In this document: in pieces, positions 53,931 through 64,000 of the stretch
How positions within the stretch are numbered: position 1 is the first letter of the stretch
How the letters are laid out: the number at the start of each line of letters is the position of its first letter
Assembly (NCBI GenBank): GCA_018296165.2
Contig: JACKQL020000020.1
Span: 620,001-684,000 of the forward strand
Direction of reading: 5' to 3'
DNA: 64,000 nt
Source of the DNA: Termitomyces sp. T153
Taxonomy: Eukaryota > Basidiomycota > Agaricomycetes > Agaricales > Lyophyllaceae
Made by a program: the position numbers and the translations under genes
The notes under the pieces: generated by a model
Database searches by the model: none
Seen by the model: only the letters and a program-made list of their open reading frames with translations
What the model was told of the DNA's origin: nothing

Positions 53931-55377
53931 AGCCCATAAGTCACAATTGAGAACTTGTTACCAAAAGGGAATTGTTGCTAATGCACTGTCAATCTGGGAG
54001 ACTGGTATGATGTTAGGTTCATCAAATTCATTAGTGCCAGTTGTGTAAATGCCTAGTGTCAAAGCATTAGAAGTGTGTTGAAGCTTTGAGGTGGCATAAT
54101 TGAATGTTATATGTGATAAGATGAGAACAACTTGCTGAACTAGGGAAAGGTTGAGTCTGCATCATGTCACATCTTGTGGACAAGGGCACAGATGTGAGGT
54201 TGCATATTGCCTATCTGAATTGCCAGAACAGAGATAATGTCCACAGGGTGGTGGCACTTTTCTCTTACAATCAATGCTCCTGAATCAGCCAAAGTTGCCT
54301 TAATTTGTAGTGATCCATATAGTATTCTGTTATTCTTAATATAAAGTAAGGGGTGGCAGCAATTTGAGCAATATCATGGAGTTCCATCTTCCATTGTAGT
54401 GTTGCTAATGAGATTGGAGTTGGGCCAGAGATGTTGAAAGTACTGGAGCATGAGCATGTATGACAATCCATTAGAAAGAATTCTAGAAATGTCAATTGAT
54501 CTTTGCATTCAACAAGGAAGAACAATATCATTGCCAAGAGATGCTTCAGCAGGATCAATCACAAGCTCAGTCATCATTCCACCTCTTTGCTATCAGCCTT
54601 CTTGTTGGATGGTTGAGGATCATCTGGAAGAAGAAGATACTCATACAGCAGATGCATCATAACCCAGTTTTGCATCATTGTGAGTCCCATGTGTTCTCCA
54701 TCATGGTTGAGCTCAATGTTCTTGAACATTCCATTGAACTGCTCAAAATGGAAGAGCCATCAACTGTAGACTGGACCAAAGTTCTGGAAGAATTTGACAT
54801 AGTGGGTGAAGAGATTGTTGTTGATTGTGGTATGAACACCCATTTGATTTACATGGTTATACTGGGTGAGAAATTCCTGCCCACTTTTCACCTGTAACAA
54901 CAAGATTTTGCATAATGCAAGAATACAAACACCTGTGGCCAGCTGGAGTACAGCTTGGTATACTGATTTGTATGTCCTATCATAATGTAAAGGGTTTATA
55001 GCATTTGCAGGTATTTGTGGCTGTCTGTTAGGCAACTGATCATGTCCATCATGATAGGAAATCCATAGAATCACAGGTCCAATTGCAATTAATTGGCACC
55101 ATTCATTGGCCTTTTCCAGGGACTGATGCTCTCCTAACTACTCAAATTGTCAGTACTTCACCATCTCAAAACATGAGCATGTTTGCATACTCACATTCTT
55201 GGGTATCCAATTCAAGTCATAGCTTGGCATTTACAATGGCCTCATATTGTTTTTGAGCAGAGTTATTGCCTCTAATGCCAAAGAGCATATAGCCTTTGAA
55301 AATTACCTTGTTGAAGAAGTGGCTGATGATACTTGTCAAACTCTGTGCATCTTTGAACAATGTATATATGCTTGAAC
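53931..55377. other. Unassigned, CpG-poor; coding-like relics on the minus strand
   Basis: Minus-strand stretches 55110-54760 (SLEKANEWCQLIAIGPVILW, HDGHDQLPNRQP) and 54558-54271 (SLATLQWKMELHDIAQIAAT, MDHYKLRQL) have protein-like composition, but I cannot place them. They could be gag of an unknown LTR family or a host-gene fragment. The plus-strand frame 54496-54897 is their shadow or equally unknown. Confidence 0.4.
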
Positions 55378-55759
55378 TGTTGGAGACAGGCAAAGCACAG
55401 GGGACTGAATAGTTACTAAAGCTGAAGTCTCGAGTCATAAACTGAGTATATTGAAGTGTGACACACTAACCTGAAGTCCAGAGTCAGAAACTAAGTGAGA
55501 ACTTCAGACTTCTATATTATCTATATATACTATAATGTAACTGAATAGAAGGAATCACATGGAGAATCCATGTGATTGAACTGAATAGAAAGGAAACTAA
55601 ATGGAAGATATATGTGATTGAATTGAATAGAAAGACAATCACATGGAAGATACATGTGATAAACTGAATAGAAATGAAGGAAGCAGACTACACATGTGAT
55701 AAATGAACTTGGAGTGAATGCTGATCATCCATAGTAGAATGCAATAAGCAATTCTAACA
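55378..55759 (-). repeat. Copia-B' 3' LTR
   Basis: 382 bp, TGTTAGAATTGC ... TCTCCAACA on the minus strand. It holds three to four imperfect AATCACATG-n-CATGTGATT units (55550-55690, plus-strand reading). Confidence 0.87.
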
Positions 55760-57740
55760 CTCCCCCTGATCCAGTCAATTTCCAAGCTTGAATAAGCTAG
55801 TAAATGCCCATTCCCTGCCTGCAGAATTCCACTTTGGGTAGAGGAAGTGGTTTTGTGAGCAGATCTGCCACTTGTTCTGTTCCAGGAATATGATGAGGAA
55901 TGAGTTTCTGCTGATCAACTGCATCTCTGAGCCAATAGAAGCTGAGGTAAGGTGCTTCATTCATCCATGGTGTTCTGGATTCTTTGTAACACTGACTGCA
56001 GATTGATTGTCAATCAGCATGTGAGATGGAGCAGTAGAAGAGTATCCCATTTCATGTAGAATATTCCACATCCAGATAATTTCTTTGCCAGCTTCTACAG
56101 CAGCAATGTATTCTGCTTCAGTTGTGGATAAAGCAACAACTGATTGAAGCTTGCTACTATTGTAGTCAGATAACCACCAGTAGAGGGGCCAGAATCAGGA
56201 CAATCTCCATGTGAAGCATCACAGAATGTAATAAAGGGTTGAATGCCAGCATCAGCATCGAAATAGAGTTTGTAATCCATTATGCCTTTACAATAGTGCA
56301 ACAAATGCTTGACTGCAGCCTAATGCTTGGGTCCTGAAGAGGAATTGAAGCATCCAAGGCATGAGGCTGCATAAGCAATATCTGGCCTTGTTATAGTAGC
56401 CAAATACTGCAGTGAACCAATTGCATTTCAATAAGGCACATTGCACATCTCCTCTTCTGCTTCATTCTGTAGTGTCATTTTAGAGAGTTTGCTTCCAGGT
56501 GTCATTGGATTGCAATCACTCATTTCATAGTGCTCCAACATGTCTACAATGTATTGATATTGTGGGAGTAAAATAGAACATTTAGAGTGGTCTCTATGTA
56601 TCTGAACACTTAGAAGGAAGTGGGAGGGGCCCAAATGATAGATTTTGAAGTGCTTTTTGAGGTCATCAACAGCAGAGTCAAGTGCAGCAGTAGATTTTGA
56701 GGCAAGTGTAATGTCATCAATATAGATGGGCACAATGATCTTGACTTCTCCTCTGACATAGAGATAGATAGAGCAGTCAGATTCAAGTCTTTTGAAGCCC
56801 ATTGATGATAATGCTCCATGTAGTTTTTTGTTCCACTGCCTGCCTGCTTGAGACCATAAAGTGACTTCTTGAGCTTGAGTACCTTCTTCCCATTCTGAAA
56901 CTCCAGATGTTGTGCATAACCCTTTGCAACAAGTCTAGCTTTAAAGTCAATTGAACCATCTGCATTGTGCTTGATGCAAAACACCCATCTACAGCCTATT
57001 GCTTTCTTGCCTTCAGGCAAGTCACACTCCTCCCAAGTCCCATTAGCTACCAATGAGATATACTCATCAACTGCAGCTTGATACCACTTCTCAGCATCCA
57101 CAGACTTCATAGCTTGCTTGAATGTCCTAGGATCTGAAGAAGTAGCCATTCCAGCAAATTGAACATCCTCAAAACCAGGGTCAAGTGGTTCTGGATCAGG
57201 TTCAAGATCAGACCCCAGATCTAATTCAGCTTGGACCTGCTTTTCTTCCTCATCAGAACTGTCCTGGACTGGTTCCTAATGTTGTACTACCCACCAATCT
57301 CTTGGAGGCTGTGCATTGCATTTAGAGTGTCTCAGAGCAAGGAGAGGTGATGGAGGAGCAGGAATTTGAGCTGGTGGTTGTTCTGGTAGCTGAGCTGAAT
57401 GGTGTCTAGCTCAATTTGGGTGAGGTCTAAGAGGTGCTGGAGCAGCTGATGGTGGTATTATAGGGTGTGCAGGTGTAGGAGGTTCAGGATGTGCAGGAGG
57501 TACAACTGGCACTTGGAGAACAAATGGTTCTTCCTCCTTATTTTCAAGAGCAGGTAACTCAAACACTGCACTTTGATTGGGAGATGCACTTTCAGGTAGG
57601 ACTGATAGATCCACAGATGGTAAAGGAGGTGTAGGAGGTATTACTGGCCTAGTTAACTGCAAACCAGGCAATAAGTGCCCATCAAATTCGCTCTTTCAGA
57701 AATTACAGTCTTCTTAGTTTCAGGATTGTAAAATAACCAA
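55760..57740 (-). pseudogene. Copia-B' linker, RT and RNase H with internal deletion
   Basis: The linker is Pro/Glu-rich (57671-57180). RT opens SDPRTFKQAMKSVDAEKWYQ (57149 on), but jumps from KARLVAKGYAQ to FQNGKKVLKLKKSLYGLKQA, losing about 57 codons that Copia-E retains, including the VDVTSAF block. The palm YIDDITLASKSTAALDS is intact (about 56730-56690). RNase H at 56304-56095 shows FCDASHGDCPDSGPSTGGYL. Confidence 0.86.
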
Positions 57741-57799
57741 ACAGTCTGACCTGGATCTCTGCCACTGTAGGAGAGGGGCAAAGTGTTGTAGCATAGATT

Positions 57800-58440
57800 C
57801 TATCATCTACCTCAATGGTATTGTCTGGAGACTCAGGATCTGGATGATGGTGGATTTTCCTTTGCATTCATCTTCCTGCTGAGATTCACACCCAACACCT
57901 TGGACATCCTTGTGGAGTACCCCTGTTAGAACTCTACAAAGTGCACAAAAACATCTTTGACATCATGTTGGGACCCATACACACTGGATGAACTCAATGC
58001 TCTTGTGCTCTTGATGAGCCCAGTTGTATGTTGCCTGGCTGTAATGGCCAGAACTATACACAATGAAAAATAATGCCCATGTTGATCCATCCACAAGTCT
58101 CCATCCATTATTTGCAACCTTCATTGGATTGTGCCCAGAATTTGCTGCATCAGTTGCCTATAAGGAGTCTCATGTACTAGATTGAAATGCTAATCTGGAG
58201 TTTGTAATGTCTGATATTATGGATGGCAACATGTGATACCAAAACATTCAGCTGGTGGTGTTTATATTGCTATCAATAACTTCCCCCATGATAAGCAGTT
58301 CCTTGGTTTTAATATAATATACTCATGTATAATATGTGGGCTCAAAGAACCTACAACTGAACAATTGAATGATATATTCAACCCTATGGTTAAAGAGCTG
58401 AGAGAACTCCAACAAGGTATATATTTGTTTATATAGCAAT
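57800..58440 (+). pseudogene. Plavaka/tnp2-type DNA transposase fragment
   Basis: Plus-strand reading through several stops: FIFLLRFTPN-, TKTSLTSCWDPYTLDE-like text, then a cleaner frame MIPKHSAGGVYIAINNFPHD, KQFLGFNIIYSCIICGLKEP and TTEQLNDIFNPMVKELREL (58233-58425). The last block resembles the INN-P-x-x-x-RF ... V-I-x-G-P-x-EP motif common in basidiomycete Plavaka (CACTA-like) transposases, recalled from family knowledge and not searched. It is cut at about 57740 by Copia-B' and near 58598 by Copia-E. Confidence 0.6.
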
Positions 58441-58597
58441 AGTTATCTTTGACTTACTATCTTATCAAAGGCATTCCAGAGAAGGATAACTAAACTCTTC
58501 TCAAGCATGCCTTTTGTTCCAAATTAGCCATTGGATGCTAAGCAACAATCCTCTGAGACTATGGGATGCATTGGGCTGTTATCAATCTTTTTCCCAG

Positions 58598-58952
58598 CTT
58601 ATTGCATTCTACTATGGATGATCAGCATTCACTCCAAGTTCATGTGTAGTCTGCTTCCTTCATTTATATTCAGTTTATCACATGTATCTTCCATCTGATT
58701 ATCATTCTATTCAATTCAATCACATGTATCTTCTATGTAATTGTCTTTCTATTCAATTCAATCACATGTATCTTCCATGCAATTCCCTTTCTATTCAGTT
58801 CAATCACATGGCTTCTCCATGTGATTCCTTCTATTCAGTTATATTATAGTACATATAGATAATGTAGAAGCCTGAAGTCCCCACTCAGTTTCTGACTCTG
58901 GACTTCAGCTTTAGTGACTATTCAGTCCCCTGTGCTTTGCCTGTCTTTAACA
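58598..58952 (+). repeat. Copia-E 5' LTR
   Basis: It begins at CTTATTGCATTCTACTATGG, so the first about 10 bp (TGTTAGAATT) are missing. It ends CTGTCTTTAACA. It contains four TTCAATCACATG units (58670-58835) and a TATA-like ACATATAGATAATG. Confidence 0.87.
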
Positions 58953-58965
58953 GGTTATACCCCAG
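58953..58965 (+). promoter_or_regulatory. Copia-E primer-binding site, mutated
   Basis: GGTTATACCCCAG; Copia-B has GGTTATGGGCCCCAG here. The complement to the CAU anticodon is damaged, so this copy should prime poorly. Confidence 0.65.
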
Positions 58966-59383
58966 TCTCTAAAGCTTTAGTCCAAAGTTTTTATCATTTT
59001 GATTTGCTTTGTGTCTGTGCTATAGTCCTTATAGTGGTTGCAGCTCCCTCTAAATACATAGACTCTGAACTGATTGGGTAGTGACCCTTAAGTGGGGCTG
59101 CTTTATTTTGCCAGTGAAGCCTGACACGCCTAACTAGGAGGTGTTATAATTGCAGAGTCTGCAGTTAGTTAGTTAGCTTTACTATACCTCACCTTCCTGC
59201 TGCACCACTCCTGAGGACCTTACAGGAACTCTGCCAGTTTGACTGGATTGTAGCTGTATTCCTTCTGGCACACCAGACCTTAGCACATTATTGCTCCTAA
59301 AGCACTTTCAAATACATTTTTTGCTGCATTCTGCAACTCCACACTTTATTATTCAACCTATACTCCAAATCACCTCTTCCAAC

Positions 59384-60375
59384 ATGCCTACATCTATTCC
59401 AACCTTCACCAAACTCAATTCCCACAACTATAACTCATGGGTTGGTGAAATGGAAGCTTATCTTTGCTCCCAAAATGCCTGGATGCCTATCTCCATGCCT
59501 TCTTTAGCTCCTCAACTCTCTGAAAAACCTACATTGGAGGAGAAAAGCAAATACAGAGAATGGCAGAAAGAGGCTAATCTTACATCTGGTCTGACTTGTT
59601 CTCTATTAGAAAAGGAGAGGAGGAGAATTTGCAGACTCTAATCAACAGAGTTGAGACTGCAATGAAGAAAATCCAGGATTTGCACCCAAAAGACTTTGAT
59701 ATTGCCAAATTAGACAATGAACTAGCATCTATGGCATTGATAAGGGCGCTTCCTGATGATTTCTCAGCATTTGTATCCACTCTCCTTCTCAAAGATGACC
59801 TTGACAAGGCCAAAATCCATCAGGCCTTTGTTACAGAAGAAACACAACGTCATTGTCGCTCTGATAAGTCTGCTGCTGCTATAATTGCTATGAGTACTGC
59901 ATTAGCCAAAGTTACCTGTGACTTTTGCACCTTGCAAGGCCATACACAAGCTAATTGCTACAAATACAAAGCAGCTCAGCAGCAAGCAAAGCAGCAGACA
60001 AAATTTTGCAACAAAAGAGGCAGAAAGGGCCAGGAGCAAGCTAATGCAGCTTTCAATGATGACAAGTCCAAGAAAGATGATGCAGAATTTGCTGGAAATG
60101 CAAGTACTCGTTTACCGGATCATTCAGATCCCTCTCTTCCCATACAACCTGAAGCTGACTTCAATTGGATTATAGACTCAGGAGCCACTTGCCACATGAC
60201 CCCACATCGAAATTCGGTCCATAATTATGCTCCCTATCACACTCCAGTCAGGTTAGCTGATAACAGCATTGTTTACTCAGCTGGGATTAGAACAGTTGTA
60301 TTCCATCCAGTTGTAAATGGGAAGAAAATCCGGTCTTTAGAGTTCCACAGAGTCTTGCATGTTCCATTACTTTGA
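59384..60375 (+). pseudogene. Copia-E gag and protease
   Basis: Starts MPTSIPTFTKLNSHNYNSWV (an in-frame ATG at 59291 is the alternative). Relative to Copia-B, about 45 codons (IYLMVEDDQ ... FNAYDD) are deleted at about 59594, with a shift of frame, probably by recombination between short CTGA/GATGA repeats. Beyond it the second frame continues with a knuckle CDFCTLQGHTQANC and an intact protease block WIIDSGATCHMTPH (about 60166-60207), to TGA at 60375. Confidence 0.87.
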
Positions 60376-61233
60376 AATAATCTCTTGTCCTGTATATATT
60401 TGACTAGAAACAAAGGCTACAACATTCATATTGACAAACGAGCCATGCATTTCTAGTTGAATGGAAAAGAGTTATTCTGTGCTACAATCAACTCCAATAA
60501 TTCTGCTTATTTGGATGGTTGTACTGCACCTATTTTGGAGTCTGCTCATCTTACCAGCACATTACCACTTGATCTGACACTTTGGCATCGCAGATTTGCT
60601 CATCATAACTATGCTGATGTCAAAAAGATGATCAATAACAAGTTGGTAGTTGGTTTGGACTTGAATTCTGCTGCAAAGCCTGATCCCATCTGTGAACCTT
60701 GTTTGGCTGGCAAAATGCGCTCTAATCCTTTTCCTTCTTTCAGTAGTCATGCATCTAAACCATTAGAATTGATCCACAGTGATGTACATGGCCCTCTTCT
60801 AGTCACTGCAATGGGGGGCTATTGTTATTGGATCACATTCATTGATGATTGCACAAGCTTTAAAGCTGCTATGGCTCTGAAGAAGAAAAGTGAAGCATTC
60901 AATGCCTTTAAGACATTCAAAGCTTATGCAGAGAATGCTCTAGATGCCAAAATCAAGGCTATACAAGATGATAAAGGTGGAGAGTACATATCAAAGGAGT
61001 TTATTGCATACACTGATGCTTGTGGAATCAGAAGGAGGCACACAACTTGCAACAGACCTCAGCAGAATGGTGTTGCTGAGAGAGCAAATAGAATGCTCTC
61101 TGAGGACATCACTGCAATGCTCAATGAATCAGGTCTACCAGCCTCATTCTGGGCACATTGCCTTCATGCTAAAATTCACATTCTGAATCAACTTCCAACT
61201 GCAGCTCAGTCAATTACTCCTTATGAGGGATAG
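60376..61233 (+). pseudogene. Copia-E integrase
   Basis: The frame 60457-61233 holds LWHRRFAHHNYADVKKMINN, CEPCLAGKMRSNPF, and the complete catalytic triad in HSDVHGPLLVT, AIQDDKGGEYISKEF and NGVAERANRMLS. It ends at TAG after TPYEG, where the following YKCKP shows the original codon was probably TGG. Upstream, a TAG at about 60454 breaks the join with the protease. By sequence the core itself looks intact. Confidence 0.88.
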
Positions 61234-63530
61234 TACAAGTGCAAACCAATTGTCTCTTATCTCAGAGTCTGGGGATGTAGAACATATGTCTATATACAAA
61301 GGGATAAGCGCAACTCTTTACAGTCTCACATGGAAAAATGCATCTTCATTGGATATCCTCCTAGTTATAAAGGATGGTTATTTTACAATCCTGAAACCAA
61401 GAAGACTGTAATTTCTGAAAGAGCAGAGTTTGATGAACACTTATTGCCTGGTCTGCACTTAACTAGGCCAGTAATACCTCCTCCACCTCCTTTACTTGTG
61501 GATCTATCAGTCCTACCTGAAAGTGCATCCCCCAATCAAAGTGCAGTGTTTGAGTTACCTGCTCTTGAAAATGAAGAGGAAGAACCATTTGTTCTCCAAG
61601 TGCCAGCTATACCTCCTGCACATCCTAAGCTTCCTATACCTGCATGCCCTATAACACCACCACCAGCTGCTCCAGCACCTCCTAGACCTCGCCCAAATTG
61701 AGCTAGACACCATTCAGCTCAGCTACCAGATCAACCACCAGCTCAAATTCCTGCTCCTCCATCACCTCCCCTTGCTCTGAGATGCTCTAAATGCAATGTA
61801 CAGCCTCCAAGAGATTGGTGGGTAGTACAACATCAGGAACCAGTCCAGGACAGTTCTGATGAGGAAGAAGAGCAAGTCCAAGCTGAATTGGATCTGGGGT
61901 CTGATCTTGAACCTGATCCAGAACCACTTGACCCTGGTTTTGAGGATGTTCAATTTGCTGGAATGGCTACTTCTTCAGATCCTAGGACATTCAAGCAAGC
62001 TATGAAGTCTGTGGATGCTGAGAAGTGGTATCAAGCTGCAGTTGATGAGTATATCTCATTGGTAGCTAATGGGACTTGGGAGGAGTGTGACTTGCCTGAA
62101 GGCAAGAAAGCAATTGGCTGTGGATGGGTGTTTCACATCAAGCGCAATGCAGATGGCTCAATTGAGCACTTTAAAGCTAGACTTGTTGCAAAGGGTTATG
62201 CACAACGTCCTGGCATTGATTATAACGAAGTTTTTGCACCAACATTTTGACCTGCATCTTTGCACCTCATCCTTGCTATTGCTGGCATAGAGGACATGGA
62301 ATTGCGCTCTGTGGATGTCACTTCTGCTTTCCCCAATGGAGATCTGGAAGAAGATATCTATATGCTTCAACCAGAGGGGTTTCAGAATGGAAAGAAGGTA
62401 CTCAGGCTCAAGAAGTCACTTTATGGTCTAAAACAAGCAGGCAGGCAGTGGAACAAGAAGCTACATGGAGCATTATCATCAATGGGCTTCAAAAGACTTG
62501 AATCTGACTGCTCTATCTATCTCTATATCAGAGGAGAAGTCAAGATCATTGTGTCCATCTATATTGGTGACATTACACTTGCTTCAAAATCTACTGCTGC
62601 ACTTGACTCTGCTGATGACCTCAAAAAGCACTTCAAAATCTGTGACTTGGGCCCTTCCCACTTCCTTCTAGGTGTTCAGATACACAGAAACTGCTCTAAA
62701 CGCTCTATTTCACTCTCACAACGTATTGACATTGTTGACATGTTGGAATGCTATAAAATGAGCAATTGCAATCCAGTATCTACTCCAATGACACCTGGAA
62801 TCAAACTCTCTAAAGCCATGACACCACAGAATGAAGCAGAAGAGGAGGAGATGAGCAATGTGCCTTATTTAAATGCAATTGGTTCACTGCAGTATTTGGC
62901 TACTATGACAAGGCCAGATATTGCTTATGCAGTCTCATGCCTTGGACGCTTCAATTCCTCTCCAGGACCCAAGCATTGGGCTGCAGTCAAGCATTTATTA
63001 TGCTATTGCAAAGGCACAATGGATTATAGACTCCATTTTAATGCTGACACTGGCATTCAACCCTTTACTACATTCTGTGATGCCTCACATGGAGATTGTC
63101 CTGATTCCAGCCGCTCTACTGGTGGTTATCTAACTACAATTGGTGGTGGAGCTATTGGATGGAGTAGCAAGCTTCAATCAGTTGTTGCCTTATCCACAAC
63201 TGAAGCAGAATACATTGCTGCTGTAGAAGCTGGCAAAGAAATCATCTGGATGCAGAATATTCTACATGAAATGGGATACTCTTCTACTGCTCCATCTCCC
63301 ATGCTGATTGACAATCAATCTGCAGTCAGTGTTACCAAGAATCCAGAACACCATGGATGAATGAAACACCTTGACCTCAGCTTCTATTGGCTCAGGGATG
63401 CAGTTCATCAGCAGAAATTGATTCTTCATCATATTCCTGGAACAGAACAAGTAGCAGATCTACTCACAAAACCACTTCCTCTACTCAAAGTGGAATTCTG
63501 CAGGCAGGGAATGGGGATTTACTAGCTTAT
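61234..63530 (+). pseudogene. Copia-E RT and RNase H
   Basis: After a Pro/Glu-rich linker (stop at 61699, CGA-to-TGA type), RT begins SDPRTFKQAMKSVDAEKWYQ, passes a TGA at 62248, and continues in a 366-codon frame: LRSVDVTSAFPNGDLEEDIY, KSLYGLKQAGRQWNKKL and palm IYIGDITLASKS. The sister copy has YIDD; the first catalytic Asp is Gly here, so RT is dead. RNase H follows with FCDASHGDCPDSSRSTGGYL and ALSTTEAEYIAAVEAGKEII. A TGA at 63358 precedes the C-terminal HIPGTEQVADLLTKPLPLLK. Confidence 0.9.
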
Positions 63531-63553
63531 TCAAGCTTGGAGATTGACTGGAT

Positions 63554-63563
63554 CAGGGGGGAG
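63554..63563 (+). promoter_or_regulatory. Copia-E polypurine tract
   Basis: CAGGGGGGAG directly before the TGTTAGAATT LTR start; identical in type to Copia-B'. Confidence 0.8.
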
Positions 63564-64000
63564 TGTTAGAATTGCTTATTGCATTCTACTATGGATGATC
63601 AGCATTCACTCCAAGTTCATTTAACACATGTTTAGTCCGCTTCCTTTCATTTCTATTGAATTCAATCACATGTACCTTCCATGTGATTATCTTTCTATTG
63701 AATTCAATCACATGTACCTTCCATGTGATTATCTTTCTATTCAATTCAATCACATGTACCTTCCATGTGATTGTCTTCCTATTCAATTCACTTCCATATG
63801 ATTGTCTCTCTATTCAATTCAATCACATGGATTCTCTTCTATTCAGTTACATTACAGTATATATAGATAATGTAGAAGCCTGAAGTCCCCACTCAGTTTC
63901 TGACTCTGGACTTCAGGTTGGTGTGTTACACTTCAATACACTCAGTTTCTGACTCTGGACTTCAGCTTTAGTGACTATTCAGTCCCCTGTGCTTTGCCTG
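63564..64000 (+). repeat. Copia-E 3' LTR (incomplete at window end)
   Basis: TGTTAGAATTGCTTATTGC ... TGCTTTGCCTG; about 9 more bases (TCTTTAACA in relatives) would finish it. It has the largest repeat block of the family, with five or more imperfect 40-42-bp units TTCAATCACATG-TACCTTC-CATGTGATT (63655-63830), and the GACTCTGGACTTCAG repeat near 63900 and 63950. Confidence 0.88.

Larger units (their letters stand above)
55378..57740 (-). mobile_element. Copia-B', 3' half of a Copia-B family element
   Basis: From right to left: coding starts abruptly at the LFYNPETKK codons (about 57740), then linker, RT, RNase H, polypurine tract (CAGGGGGAG, minus strand) and 3' LTR. The 5' half is absent. 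It complements Copia-B (37037-39788), which stops about 24 bp of element sequence earlier. Confidence 0.87.
58598..64000 (+). mobile_element. Copia-E, near-complete Ty1/Copia element (runs off the window)
   Basis: Over 5.4 kb, plus strand: 5' LTR (left few bp missing), primer site, gag, protease, integrase, RT, RNase H, polypurine tract, and 3' LTR up to the window edge. It is the best reference copy of the Copia-B family, but carries four isolated stops, one gag deletion and a palm-box mutation. Confidence 0.92.

Overview
The window looks like a transposon-rich, heterochromatin-like stretch of a fungal genome, most likely a mushroom-forming basidiomycete (Agaricomycetes). This is inferred from host genes split by many introns of about 48-60 nt, from chromodomain Ty3/Gypsy and Ty1/Copia retrotransposons, and from a fragment resembling basidiomycete Plavaka/tnp2-type transposases. 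No rRNA gene, CRISPR array or prokaryote-like operon was seen. I cannot name the species.

Layout. 1-7837: a decayed plus-strand chromovirus (Gypsy-1) into which a minus-strand Copia (Copia-A, 3227-7496, target duplication GACCA) has inserted. 8679-14489: a GC- and CpG-rich, almost intact LTR element (target duplication ATTGG, LTRs of 1144 and 1164 bp) that lacks pol but carries an intron-containing coiled-coil gene antisense to its own LTR polarity. 14495-18180: CpG-depleted debris, including older relatives of the chromovirus and GC-rich LTRs. 18900-23420: a small host-gene island with pyruvate dehydrogenase E1 alpha (plus strand) and a secreted GH27 alpha-galactosidase (minus strand), convergently transcribed. 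24909-37036: three chromoviruses jammed together, one plus and two minus; the middle one is split by a 270-bp LTR-like insert that contains a tRNA-like sequence. 37037-39788 and 55378-57740: two halves of a Copia-B family element, both minus strand and both broken at nearly the same coordinate of the element. 41-54 kb: shredded Copia and Gypsy relics, a tandem cluster of tRNA-like repeats, and a 55-bp tandem repeat. 58598-64000: a nearly complete plus-strand Copia-B element (Copia-E) whose 3' LTR runs off the window by about 9 bp.

Common logic. The chromoviruses and the GC-rich element share a Tf1/sushi-style self-priming signature: an 11-nt primer-binding site next to the 5' LTR is perfectly complementary to an 11-nt block inside the LTR, where the RNA would start. 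The Copia elements instead have a binding site complementary to the anticodon arm of initiator tRNA-Met, the half-tRNA priming known from Drosophila copia. Almost all elements outside 8679-14489 and the host genes are strongly CpG-poor and carry stop codons explained by C-to-T changes, as expected for methylated and deaminated repeats. The GC-rich element has escaped this and is the youngest large insertion visible.
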